From NCBI GenBank assembly GCA_025451755.1, contig JANWJT010000016.1, forward strand, positions 1 to 38,145: a stretch of 38,145 nt of DNA. Reading direction: 5' to 3'. The notes beneath the pieces are model-generated. The model saw only the letters and a program-made list of their open reading frames with translations. It made no database searches and was not told the DNA's origin. Positions 31,862 through 38,091 of the stretch are shown here, piece after piece. The position numbers and the translations under genes were made by a program. Each line of letters starts with the position of its first letter. The stretch's first letter is position 1. The DNA is from Candidatus Microgenomates bacterium (GTDB taxonomy: Bacteria; Patescibacteriota; Microgenomatia; Levybacterales; UBA12049).

Positions 31862-32087
31862 TCTTAGTATTTTAAATTCATTTTTAAATATAAACATCTG
31901 GATAAAAATACTTGCATTGCTATTAATTTTTATGTACACGCTCTTTTCTTTTGTTATTATAAATCAAGTCAGAGCTATGAACAAAGTCGTTTATATTCCA
32001 TCATCTTCTCAAATACTTTTTATTACATCTGTAATTCATTCACTATTTTCTATTTCGCTTTTTTTAACAGCACTTGCTATACTTTAA
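31854..32087 (+). CDS. Small two-helix membrane protein, GTG start
   Basis: I shorten the track's 99-aa ORF to the GTG at 31854 (77 aa), preceded by GGAG at 6-nt spacing; the longer version would lie mostly inside the upstream gene. Two membrane helices at about 15-34 (IKILALLLIFMYTLFSFVII) and 54-75 (LFITSVIHSLFSISLFLTAL) flank QVRAMNK. Function unknown. It is coupled to the PH-like gene (8-nt overlap) and 6 nt before the next gene. Confidence 0.65.
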   Translation: MDNLSILNSFLNINIWIKILALLLIFMYTLFSFVIINQVRAMNKVVYIPSSSQILFITSVIHSLFSISLFLTALAIL

Positions 32088-32093
32088 CAGTAT

Positions 32094-33461
32094 ATGCCAG
32101 AAGATATAAATATCTCTGTTGCAAAAATTGTCGCGACCCCATCAGAGTCTTCCTGGTCCCAGGCTTATAACGCAGGTAAACTATTTGCTGCTTTGTCTCT
32201 GGAAAAAGAAATCGAAGAAGTGGATGAAAAAGATTATTTAAATATACTTGGCAAAGAGCTCCTAGAAACTTTGGAGCAGGAATTTTTTACGCTCGAAATC
32301 AAAGATTTGGAATCGATAAAAAAATCGATACAAATAACTATTAAAAAAATTCCGGAAAATGTAGTTTGTTCTTTTATAATAGGCTCGATTGTTGATCATG
32401 CTTTATATGCTTTTATTCAAGGGGAGGGAAAAATTGCTTTAAAAAGAGGTGAAGAATTTGGAACTATTTTGGAATCAAATAAAAACGAGCTAAAAGCTTC
32501 GTCTGGAATTTTAAAAAACGGAGATTTAGTTATTTTTCAAACTAAACAGTTTAAAGATATAATTTCTACAAATATTTTAATCTCGTCACTTGATCATCAA
32601 CCGCCAAGTGACATAGCCGAAACCCTAGCTCCAATTATTCACAAACAGGAAAAGGGAGGAGCGGCAGCAATTTTAATTGAATTTAAGGAAAAAGAAGAAA
32701 ATATAGTTTTGCCGCCCGCCGAAGATACAAAAGAGAAGATTGATTCTACCATTCCCCAACGGAATGATTCAAAAAGCTTTACAGATTATTTTTATCCTCT
32801 TGCTAATAAGTTAAAATTTCCAAAATTAAAACAATTAGGGCACTCAAGAAAGATGTTTTTAACTATTGCTGTAGTTGTAATAATCGTACTGATTCTTGCT
32901 GTCTTTTTTGCAATTTCTGCGCAAAACAATGCAAAAATTGAAGCTCTCTTTAATCAAGTCTACCCTCAGGCCCAAAAAGAATACGATCAGGGACAAAGTC
33001 TTATGGATCTTAATAAAACCCTTGCAATAGACAGCTTTACTAATTCCAAAAAAATTCTTGAAGAAAATAAAGCAAAGTTTCCCAAAGATTCTAAGGAAGA
33101 AAAAGAGATTCTAACTCTTTTAGCAAAAGTGAATAAGGAAATCGAAAGTAATTCTCCCGAGAAAATCGTTCAAAATTCAGACAGAAGTAAAATTTCTGTT
33201 AGTGTTGAAAATGGCAGTGGAACAGAAGGAGTAGCAGGGAAAGCTGCAGATTTTCTAAAAAGTAAAGGGTATACTGTATCTGGTACTCAAAACGCCGATA
33301 AATATTACTATACTGGAGTTACCATAAAAGTTAAAAGTTCGGAAGATGCGTATATAACAATTCTAGAAAAAGACCTCTCCGAAGAATACACAGTGAATAG
33401 TACTTCCTCCGACTTGCCCTCAGACTCCCCCACGAATGCAATAATTATAATAGGGAAATAA
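32094..33461 (+). CDS. Membrane protein with LytR C-terminal domain (copy B) and a possible PP2C-like N-domain
   Basis: 455 residues. Residues 1-200 are a soluble domain whose pattern (YAFIQGEGKIALKRGEEFGT ... GILKNGDLVIFQTKQFKDII) faintly resembles PP2C/SpoIIE phosphatases but lacks their metal-binding Asp motifs; this is a weak suggestion. One membrane helix lies at about 255-278 (MFLTIAVVVIIVLILAVFFA), then a helical linker. A LytR_C domain covers about 365-455 (ISVSVENGSGTEGVAGKAAD, NADKYYYTGVTIKVKSS, AIIIIGK), clearly homologous to the 28790-29374 protein. An inside sensor linked to an outside envelope domain is a plausible reading (inference). Confidence 0.78.
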   Translation: MPEDINISVAKIVATPSESSWSQAYNAGKLFAALSLEKEIEEVDEKDYLNILGKELLETLEQEFFTLEIKDLESIKKSIQITIKKIPENVVCSFIIGSIVDHALYAFIQGEGKIALKRGEEFGTILESNKNELKASSGILKNGDLVIFQTKQFKDIISTNILISSLDHQPPSDIAETLAPIIHKQEKGGAAAILIEFKEKEENIVLPPAEDTKEKIDSTIPQRNDSKSFTDYFYPLANKLKFPKLKQLGHSRKMFLTIAVVVIIVLILAVFFAISAQNNAKIEALFNQVYPQAQKEYDQGQSLMDLNKTLAIDSFTNSKKILEENKAKFPKDSKEEKEILTLLAKVNKEIESNSPEKIVQNSDRSKISVSVENGSGTEGVAGKAADFLKSKGYTVSGTQNADKYYYTGVTIKVKSSEDAYITILEKDLSEEYTVNSTSSDLPSDSPTNAIIIIGK

Positions 33462-33529
33462 TATTTCTTGAAAAACGGTAAAGTTTCTTGATTTCAAATT
33501 TACTTTTCCTCTCTTTTCCTCTATTATTG

Positions 33530-33590
33530 ATCTGAGCAAAGCGAAGTAACTTGTCCTGAGCTCGCTTGCCCTGAGTTTACTGAAGGATCG
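33530..33590. repeat. CCTGAG...GAAGGA-type dispersed repeat in the smpB leader
   Basis: TGTCCTGAGCTCGCTTGCC followed by CTGAGTTTACTGAAGGAT belongs to the widespread CCTGAGC-TTG-CGAAGGA repeat type, apparently in two tandem partial copies, preceded by GAGCAAAGCGAAG. It fills about half of the 133-bp gap before smpB and provides the AGGA used as its ribosome site. The remainder of the gap holds nothing I can identify. Confidence 0.55.
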
Positions 33591-33594
33591 AACC

Positions 33595-34029
33595 ATGAAA
33601 ATTGTAAATAAAAAAGCCACTTTTGATTATCAAATTCTAGAGCGAATTGAAGCAGGAATTAATTTAATCGGCGCAGAAGTAAAAGCAGTTAGGCTTGGAA
33701 TGGCAGACCTAAAAGGAAGCTTTGTAAAAATAATAGGGAGTGAAGCATATCTTGTAAACACCAAAATATTTCCTTACAAATATGCAAGACCAGAAGGATA
33801 TGACGAAAGACGAACACGAAAGCTTCTTCTTCATAAAAATGAAATTATCGCATTAAAATCCAGAATTGAAGGTTCTAATTTGTCATTGGTCCCTCTTTCT
33901 ATATACACAACAAAAAGTTTTATAAAAGTCGAGCTTGGTTTGGGAAAAGGGAAAAAAGAATATCAAAAAAAAGAATCTAAGAAGAAAAAGGATATAGAAA
34001 GAGATATCGAGAAAGAAATTTCCTATTAA
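33595..34029 (+). CDS. smpB: SsrA-binding protein SmpB
   Basis: Binds tmRNA and places it on stalled ribosomes for trans-translation. The OB-fold is typical: VNKKATFDYQILERIEAGIN, LIGAEVKAVRLGMADLKGSF, EAYLVNTKIFPYKYARPEGY with DERRTRKLLLHKNEI. The C-terminal tail is very basic (KGKKEYQKKESKKKKDIERD) as needed to mimic the decoding helix. At 144 aa it is normal. It converges on the tmRNA gene, whose 3' end is about 10 nt away. The ribosome site (AAGGA) comes from a dispersed repeat. Confidence 0.97.
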   Translation: MKIVNKKATFDYQILERIEAGINLIGAEVKAVRLGMADLKGSFVKIIGSEAYLVNTKIFPYKYARPEGYDERRTRKLLLHKNEIIALKSRIEGSNLSLVPLSIYTTKSFIKVELGLGKGKKEYQKKESKKKKDIERDIEKEISY

Positions 34030-34038
34030 ATTAATTTG

Positions 34039-34434
34039 TGGAGATGTCCGAGAGTGACTCGGAGTCCAAGAAAGTATAATTAAAAACTTCTACAAGCTTA
34101 GCCAATTTTTAAATCTCGCAATATTTTCTCCAACCGGCAGGAATAAATAAAGCCAAAGGTTTACTCCGATTTGATCGGAGTTTATAAATTCGAATAAGAA
34201 ACAAACCTATTTCTTATTTATAGCTCAACTTTATTTATGCTCATATAATCTCGTTGAGAAAGACATTATGAACAGGTCTTCTTAGTTTAAGTATGCGTTT
34301 TGAGGCGCATAGGCATAAGCCAATCGACCGCTAAAATTGCTTTTAGCATTTATATTTTGATTGTTTTTAACGACTGCCAATCAAAGTCGGCTTGCAGTTT
34401 TTAAAGTACATCCCTGTCGATGCAATGCATCCCC
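34039..34434 (-). ncRNA. ssrA: tmRNA (SsrA)
   Basis: About 396 nt on the minus strand. The 5' end GGGGATGCA and 3' CATCTCC plus A form a 7-bp acceptor stem with one G-U; CCA is not encoded. The 5' part contains TGCATCGACAGGGATG, matching the tmRNA hallmark GGATTCGACGGGAT. Pseudoknot 1 is clear: CGACT/AGTCG stem with TTTGATTG pairing CAATCAAA. Eight nt later the resume codon GCT opens a tag reading AKSNFSGRLAYAYAPQ and ending NAYLN before TAA (21 codons). A GAAGAC...GTCTTTC hairpin follows. The T-arm TCCGA/TCGGA has an odd loop (GTCACTC instead of TTCRANN). The tag lacks the usual ALAA end. Its partner smpB is adjacent. Confidence 0.87.
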
Positions 34435-34445
34435 AAGTAACTCGA

Positions 34446-34474
34446 ATTATACCTTAATCCCTAGCTAAAGTCAA
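34446..34474 (-). promoter_or_regulatory. ssrA promoter TTGACT-17-TATAAT, overlapping the comF end
   Basis: The -35 TTGACT (34469-34474) and perfect -10 TATAAT (34446-34451) have a 17-nt spacer. The -35 lies inside the last comF codons. The start would fall 3-5 nt before the mature 5' end at 34434, leaving a short leader for RNase P. Confidence 0.75.
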
Positions 34475-35152
34475 CGCCCAAACGCTTTTTATACTATTCA
34501 TTTTAAGCGTTTTTGCAGCTTCCATTAGAGTTGAGCCAGTTGTAAAAACATCATCTACAAGAAGTACGCACGTATCTTTTCCATAGCTTTTTGAGCTGGA
34601 ATTAAACTCAAATGCTTCTTTAATATTTTCTTTCCTCTCTTTTTTTGAAAGCGTTATCTGCGAATTTGTTTTTCTAACTCTTTTTAATAAATTAGATGTT
34701 TTAAATCCTAATCTTTTAGACAAATCTTCAGCTAATATTTCTGCCTGGTTATATCCTCTTGCACGCTCCCTTGCCGAATAAAGAGGAATAGGAACGAAAA
34801 TTAGCTTTTTGCTTTTTTTGATTATATCGTAGAATTCTTGTTTTTGAATTAAGCCCTCATAAAAAAGATCCGAAAGAATTTTTCGAAGATTTTTTAAGTA
34901 AGGCTTGTATTTAAAATTATAAATAAGTTTCTTGGAAACACCTTTGTAAAGAATGCTCGAAAATATTCCGTCTATTGAATATTTAGTTTTACAACCCGGG
35001 TGAGTTAGCTTGTCGATAGAATCCTTACCACATACCGCACAAATTCCGCCAGTATCAAATGCAATAAAAGAAAAACAATTTGCACAAATATAATCTCCTA
35101 ATTTTTTACAATTTATACAGTATTTTGGAAAAAGAAGATTCAAAAAATCCAT
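34454..35152 (-). CDS. ComF family phosphoribosyltransferase-like protein
   Basis: 232 residues. The N-terminal zinc-ribbon part has CINCKKLGDYICANC and CAVCGKDS...HPGC. The C-terminal PRTase-like domain has the PRPP loop CVLLVDDVFTTGSTLMEAAK, the FVPIPLYSARERARGYNQAE segment typical of ComFC, and VRKTNSQITLSKKERKEN. ComF proteins act in DNA uptake for natural transformation in several bacteria, with a biochemical role still unclear; in this genome competence is inference. It lies just upstream of ssrA on the same strand and carries part of its promoter. Confidence 0.92.
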   Translation of the reverse strand: MDFLNLLFPKYCINCKKLGDYICANCFSFIAFDTGGICAVCGKDSIDKLTHPGCKTKYSIDGIFSSILYKGVSKKLIYNFKYKPYLKNLRKILSDLFYEGLIQKQEFYDIIKKSKKLIFVPIPLYSARERARGYNQAEILAEDLSKRLGFKTSNLLKRVRKTNSQITLSKKERKENIKEAFEFNSSSKSYGKDTCVLLVDDVFTTGSTLMEAAKTLKMNSIKSVWALTLARD

Positions 35153-35201
35153 AATATCAGTTTAGCAAAATAGAGACTGGTAGTGATATAATACGTAGAC
35201 T

Positions 35202-35288
35202 GGAGAGGTCGCATAGTTGGTCCATTGCGGGGGATTGCTAATCCCCTGAGCCGTAAGGCTCGCGAGGGTTCGAATCCCTCCCTCTCCG
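35202..35288 (+). tRNA. tRNA-Ser (GCT)
   Basis: Class II tRNA: acceptor GGAGAGG/CCTCTCC, anticodon loop TTGCTAA in stem GGGGA/TCCCC, long variable arm GAGCC-gtaa-GGCTC, T-arm GAGGG-TTCGAAT-CCCTC. Discriminator G; CCA not encoded. Confidence 0.96.
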
Positions 35289-35331
35289 CCCTAAAATAGT
35301 TCCTAGTGGCTAGTGGTTAGCTTTTGATTTT

Positions 35332-35418
35332 GGAGAGGTCGCATAGCGGACTAGTGCAATGGTCTTGAAAACCATCGTTGTGGCAACACAACCGTGGGTT
35401 CGAATCCCACCCTCTCCG
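35332..35418 (+). tRNA. tRNA-Ser (TGA)
   Basis: Acceptor GGAGAGG/CCTCTCC, anticodon loop CTTGAAA with stem ATGGT/ACCAT, variable arm with GTTGTGGCAACAC, T-arm TTCGAAT. It shares its first 15 bases with tRNA-Ser(GCT) 43 bp upstream. CCA not encoded. Confidence 0.96.
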
Positions 35419-35424
35419 CTAAAT

Positions 35425-35601
35425 ATGAATGGCATAACTTATGACGCATCCTGTTTTCTTAGCGCAAAGAATGGATTAGATCGTTTTCTTTGTGGGGATA
35501 GTTGGCAACAAACTCAGATAAATAAGGTTTTACTTATCGGTTTTGTAGTAATTGTGATATTGCTTTCCATACTCTTCATTAAAAGAAAATTTTGGAAATA
35601 A
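35425..35601 (+). CDS. Possible small single-helix membrane protein
   Basis: The track's 80-aa ORF begins inside tRNA-Ser(TGA); restarting at the ATG at 35425 gives 58 residues, 6 nt after the tRNA. Residues about 33-53 (INKVLLIGFVVIVILLSILF) form one membrane helix followed by KRKFWK, a normal inside-positive end. Two Cys lie near the N-terminus. No Shine-Dalgarno is clear and no family is recognised. It could be read from the tRNA transcript. Confidence 0.45.
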   Translation: MNGITYDASCFLSAKNGLDRFLCGDSWQQTQINKVLLIGFVVIVILLSILFIKRKFWK

Positions 35602-35602
35602 G

Positions 35603-35620
35603 TTCTCAGCATTGAGAATC
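35603..35620. other. Hairpin TTCTCA-gcat-TGAGAA
   Basis: A perfect 6-bp stem just after the small membrane ORF, followed by an A-run rather than a T-run, so not a standard terminator for the plus strand. The rest of the gap up to 35706 shows no feature that I can support. Confidence 0.35.
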
Positions 35621-35706
35621 AAAAAACCGCCACGGCTTGCAAAGATACAAGTATATTATTGTGCTCCATCATTGACTTATAAATTCTTCTGATATAAATT
35701 AGAACT

Positions 35707-36354
35707 ATGCCTGTCAAAGAATCAGAAGAGAAACTTCTGCCAAAAGAGCCGCTCGACCTGCCTAAAGAGCCTTTGGACCTGCCTGCCGGCAGGCAAGGTC
35801 TTCCAAGGGAATCTTCAGCATTTTCTCCCGCTAATCCTTCTGAATCCTACCCGGGGGAAGTAAAAACTCTTTTATCATGGACCTCTCCTGGAAGGCCATT
35901 CAGAAAAAGAGGAAGACAATATTATTTAACAAGCCTTCTTATAATGCTTTTAGTCGAAGTCATTCTATTTCTTTTTGCCCAATATTTACTTATGCTGGTA
36001 GTGGTTTCTCTTGTTTTTGTAGCATTTGCCCTGGCAACTGTTCCTCCGAGAGATTTCCACTACAGAATCTCAACAGAAGGAATAACAATTGAAGATCATT
36101 TTTTCTTGTGGCAGGAACTATATGATTTTTATTTTAGAAGAATTGAAAGAATAGAAGTCTTACATGTAAGAACACACTCACTTATTCCGGGAGAGCTAAC
36201 GCTTACATTAGGAGATATCGATAAGGAGCATATAAAAAGAGTCCTCTTGCCTTTTCTGCCTTACAGAGAAATGATCAGGCCCACTTTTATGGAAAAATCA
36301 GGAAATTGGCTTTCCAAAAATTTTCCTCTAGAAAACACAAAAGTTGCTTCGTAA
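35707..36354 (+). CDS. Membrane protein, PH-like, with a repeat-encoded N-terminal segment
   Basis: 215 residues. The N-terminal 65 are polar and contain a tandem KEPLDLP repeat running into LPAGRQGLP, which is the translation of the GCCTGCCGGCAGGC palindrome. Two close membrane segments follow at about 74-112 (LTSLLIMLLVEVILFLFAQY and LMLVVVSLVFVAFALATV). Residues about 117-200 (FHYRISTEGITIEDHFFLWQ, ELYDFYFRRIERIEVLHV, LTLTLGDIDKEHIKRVLLPF) look like a small beta-rich cytoplasmic domain with PH-like features. Function unknown. It sits alone between tRNA genes. Confidence 0.7.
   Translation: MPVKESEEKLLPKEPLDLPKEPLDLPAGRQGLPRESSAFSPANPSESYPGEVKTLLSWTSPGRPFRKRGRQYYLTSLLIMLLVEVILFLFAQYLLMLVVVSLVFVAFALATVPPRDFHYRISTEGITIEDHFFLWQELYDFYFRRIERIEVLHVRTHSLIPGELTLTLGDIDKEHIKRVLLPFLPYREMIRPTFMEKSGNWLSKNFPLENTKVAS
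35781..35794. repeat. Perfect palindrome GCCTGCCGGCAGGC (copy 2, in frame inside a gene)
   Basis: Identical to the 14-mer at 28773-28786; here it extends to TGCCTGCCGGCAGGCA (35780-35795). It is read in frame as LPAGRQ within a disordered N-terminal tail, which tolerates it. Confidence 0.85.
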
Positions 36355-36384
36355 TCTAAAATTCGATAAAATTAAAGCCTATTT

Positions 36385-36457
36385 GTTCTCGTAGCTTAAT
36401 GGATAAAGCATTGGATTGCGGATCCAAGGACTGAGGGTTCGACTCCCTCCGAGAACG
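36385..36457 (+). tRNA. tRNA-Arg (GCG)
   Basis: Acceptor GTTCTCG/CGAGAAC, anticodon loop TTGCGGA in stem TTGGA/TCCAA, T-arm GAGGG-TTCGACT-CCCTC. Discriminator G; CCA not encoded. The unmodified GCG anticodon reads CGC. Confidence 0.95.
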
Positions 36458-36469
36458 CAGCATATTTTT

Positions 36470-36556
36470 GGAGGAGTGCAAGAGTGGTTTATTTGGCCGG
36501 TCTCGAAAACCGAGCGAGTCGCAAGATTCACAGAGGTTCGAATCCTCTCTCCTCCG
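36470..36556 (+). tRNA. tRNA-Ser (CGA)
   Basis: Acceptor GGAGGAG/CTCCTCC, anticodon loop CTCGAAA with stem CCGGT/ACCGA (outer pair C-A mismatched), long variable arm GAGTC-gcaa-GATTC, T-arm AGAGG-TTCGAAT-CCTCT. It ends 3 nt from the convergent gene's stop. CCA not encoded. Confidence 0.94.
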
Positions 36557-36559
36557 CTA

Positions 36560-37672
36560 TTATCTGCCAGGTGTGGATAATGGAGGAGCTACGGTTTTAC
36601 CACCCTCAACTGCAACTCCTAAAACTACAATCGCGGAGATTTTTGCTAATAGCATAAGTAGCGATTCTTTTTTCTTAGGGTCCTGTTCTTTTTCTGCCAT
36701 TTCTTTAACTATTGTATCTAAAACATCTTTCATTTCTGTTAATGCTGCGCTTATTTGAGCCATATTTGCCTTTAATTCTGCATTTTCCGCAACAAGACCA
36801 TTTAATTTTTGCTCAAGCTGATTAATTTTTTGCTGTTCGGGCGTTAATTGAGACTGTTCTACTTGTTTATCTTGATTAAATTTATCCAGTGCCCTTTGAG
36901 AAAGTTCGCTTTCGCCGACTGGTTCTCCTGTTTCCTGCGCAATAGCTCTTTCTTCTTCAAGCTTCTGTTGAAAATCAGGATCATTTCTCGTTTCTTCAGA
37001 AATACCAGAATCCGCCTGAACCATTATCTGTTCTGGCTGCGTAACGGAACTGTCTGCTTCCGCAACTCCGACTCCATCAACGCTTGCACTTTCGGATCCT
37101 GCATCTGTTCCATTTATCCTCTGCAATTCTTCGTTATATATTCTATGTCTTTCTTCAAGATTAACATCTTGTCCTTCCGCTTTTAATTGATCTATTCTTA
37201 CATTTGCCGCATTAATTGCTCTTTGATCCATTCCGCTGTCAGTCAAATTCGACAAGGGCTCTGCGGATTGAATTGGGCTTTCGGCGGGGGTACTTGAATC
37301 AATAGATGGATCGGTATTATTTTCTACAGCAACAATTCCGGAAGAAGTAGGTATCTCATTAGTTACATTGGCGGTTCTAATACTTGATAAGGCAGCATCA
37401 GCTCCTCCTACATCCATTGCTGATTCTGCAGAATTGGCGATTCCTTCGCTTAAAGCAGAAGCCTGAGCTTCTGCCGTTTTTATCGCCGCATCGCTTAATG
37501 CCTCTGCGCCAGTTTCAATAGCTGTTTTGCTAACTTCCGCAGCTCCCTCCACCGCTGTTTGGGCAATTGCTTCTGTAGCTGCAGGAGCAGCTTTTGCTAC
37601 AGATTCAACAGCAATGGGTGCGGCTGTGGTTGCTATTTTTGCGATTCCAGCTACGGCTCCTTCTAATGCCAT
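36560..37672 (-). CDS. Ala-rich, coiled-coil hypothetical protein with a C-terminal hydrophobic segment
   Basis: 370 residues, not recognised. Residues 1-95 are Ala-rich helical repeats (VESVAKAAPAATEAIAQTAV, SKTAIETGAEALSDAAIKTA). The middle (95-235) is acidic, Ser/Pro-rich and probably disordered. Residues about 275-330 form a coiled coil (QKINQLEQKLNGLVAENAEL). A hydrophobic stretch lies near the end (LLMLLAKISAIVVLGVAVEG). Composition is unlike its neighbours but codon style is similar. It may be a structural or surface-associated protein; no function can be named. It starts 4 nt after the 112-aa gene upstream. Confidence 0.65.
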   Translation of the reverse strand: MALEGAVAGIAKIATTAAPIAVESVAKAAPAATEAIAQTAVEGAAEVSKTAIETGAEALSDAAIKTAEAQASALSEGIANSAESAMDVGGADAALSSIRTANVTNEIPTSSGIVAVENNTDPSIDSSTPAESPIQSAEPLSNLTDSGMDQRAINAANVRIDQLKAEGQDVNLEERHRIYNEELQRINGTDAGSESASVDGVGVAEADSSVTQPEQIMVQADSGISEETRNDPDFQQKLEEERAIAQETGEPVGESELSQRALDKFNQDKQVEQSQLTPEQQKINQLEQKLNGLVAENAELKANMAQISAALTEMKDVLDTIVKEMAEKEQDPKKKESLLMLLAKISAIVVLGVAVEGGKTVAPPLSTPGR

Positions 37673-37676
37673 AATT

Positions 37677-38015
37677 TTATTGTGCTCCTGAGCTTATCTT
37701 TCTTGCTGCTTCTATTGCCTGATCTATATTTCCGTTTTGAATGTGGTCTCTCATTTTAGAAAGTGTTTGATCTTTCTGTTCTTCGCTTATTTTCTTAAGT
37801 TCGTCAACATAAAGCTCTTTTGCTTCTTGATAATTAATCCCTAAATTTTTTAATTTTTCCAGTAAATCCTGCTGACTATCAATTGGTAAAACATTTAAAA
37901 AATCTCCGGCTAATTTTTTTGCTTTTTCTGCAGGCAGTTTATTTTCCCGTAAATGTTTTATAATAAGTCTTACTAATTCTTTCTTTACTTCTTCAACTTC
38001 CTGTTGAATATCCAT
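37677..38015 (-). CDS. Small helical hypothetical protein
   Basis: 112 residues of predicted helices with alternating Lys/Glu and Leu (EEVKKELVRLIIKHLRENKL, PAEKAKKLAGDFLNVLPIDS). There are no cysteines or membrane segments. It resembles the short helical proteins that often precede CPR hypothetical operons, but I cannot assign a family. It forms a two-gene unit with the Ala-rich protein (4-nt gap), suggesting that the two products act together. Confidence 0.62.
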   Translation of the reverse strand: MDIQQEVEEVKKELVRLIIKHLRENKLPAEKAKKLAGDFLNVLPIDSQQDLLEKLKNLGINYQEAKELYVDELKKISEEQKDQTLSKMRDHIQNGNIDQAIEAARKISSGAQ

Positions 38016-38055
38016 CCCCTACAATAATGACTAATATTTTAAAATCTGTCAAATC

Positions 38056-38084
38056 TTGTACCAAAAACGGATTTAAAGTAAAAT
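38056..38084 (+). promoter_or_regulatory. Possible promoter TTGTAC-17-TAAAAT of the NUDIX gene
   Basis: TTGTAC (38056-38061) and TAAAAT (38079-38084) have a 17-nt spacer, and the ATG is 7 nt after the -10. This would be another leaderless start. The -35 is weak. Confidence 0.4.
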
Positions 38085-38091
38085 AAGGCTT

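Noticed and set aside
34039-34100. Plus-strand tRNA-Ser-like start (GGAGATGTCCGAGAGTGACTCGG)
   Set aside because: No anticodon arm or 3' half follows; it is the complement of the tmRNA 3' tRNA-like end.
35359-35424. N-terminal part of the 80-aa ORF
   Set aside because: It is the tRNA-Ser(TGA) gene; only the part from 35425 could be coding.
36468-36758. 96-aa plus-strand ORF starting in tRNA-Ser(CGA)
   Set aside because: Begins inside the tRNA and continues antisense to the Ala-rich gene.
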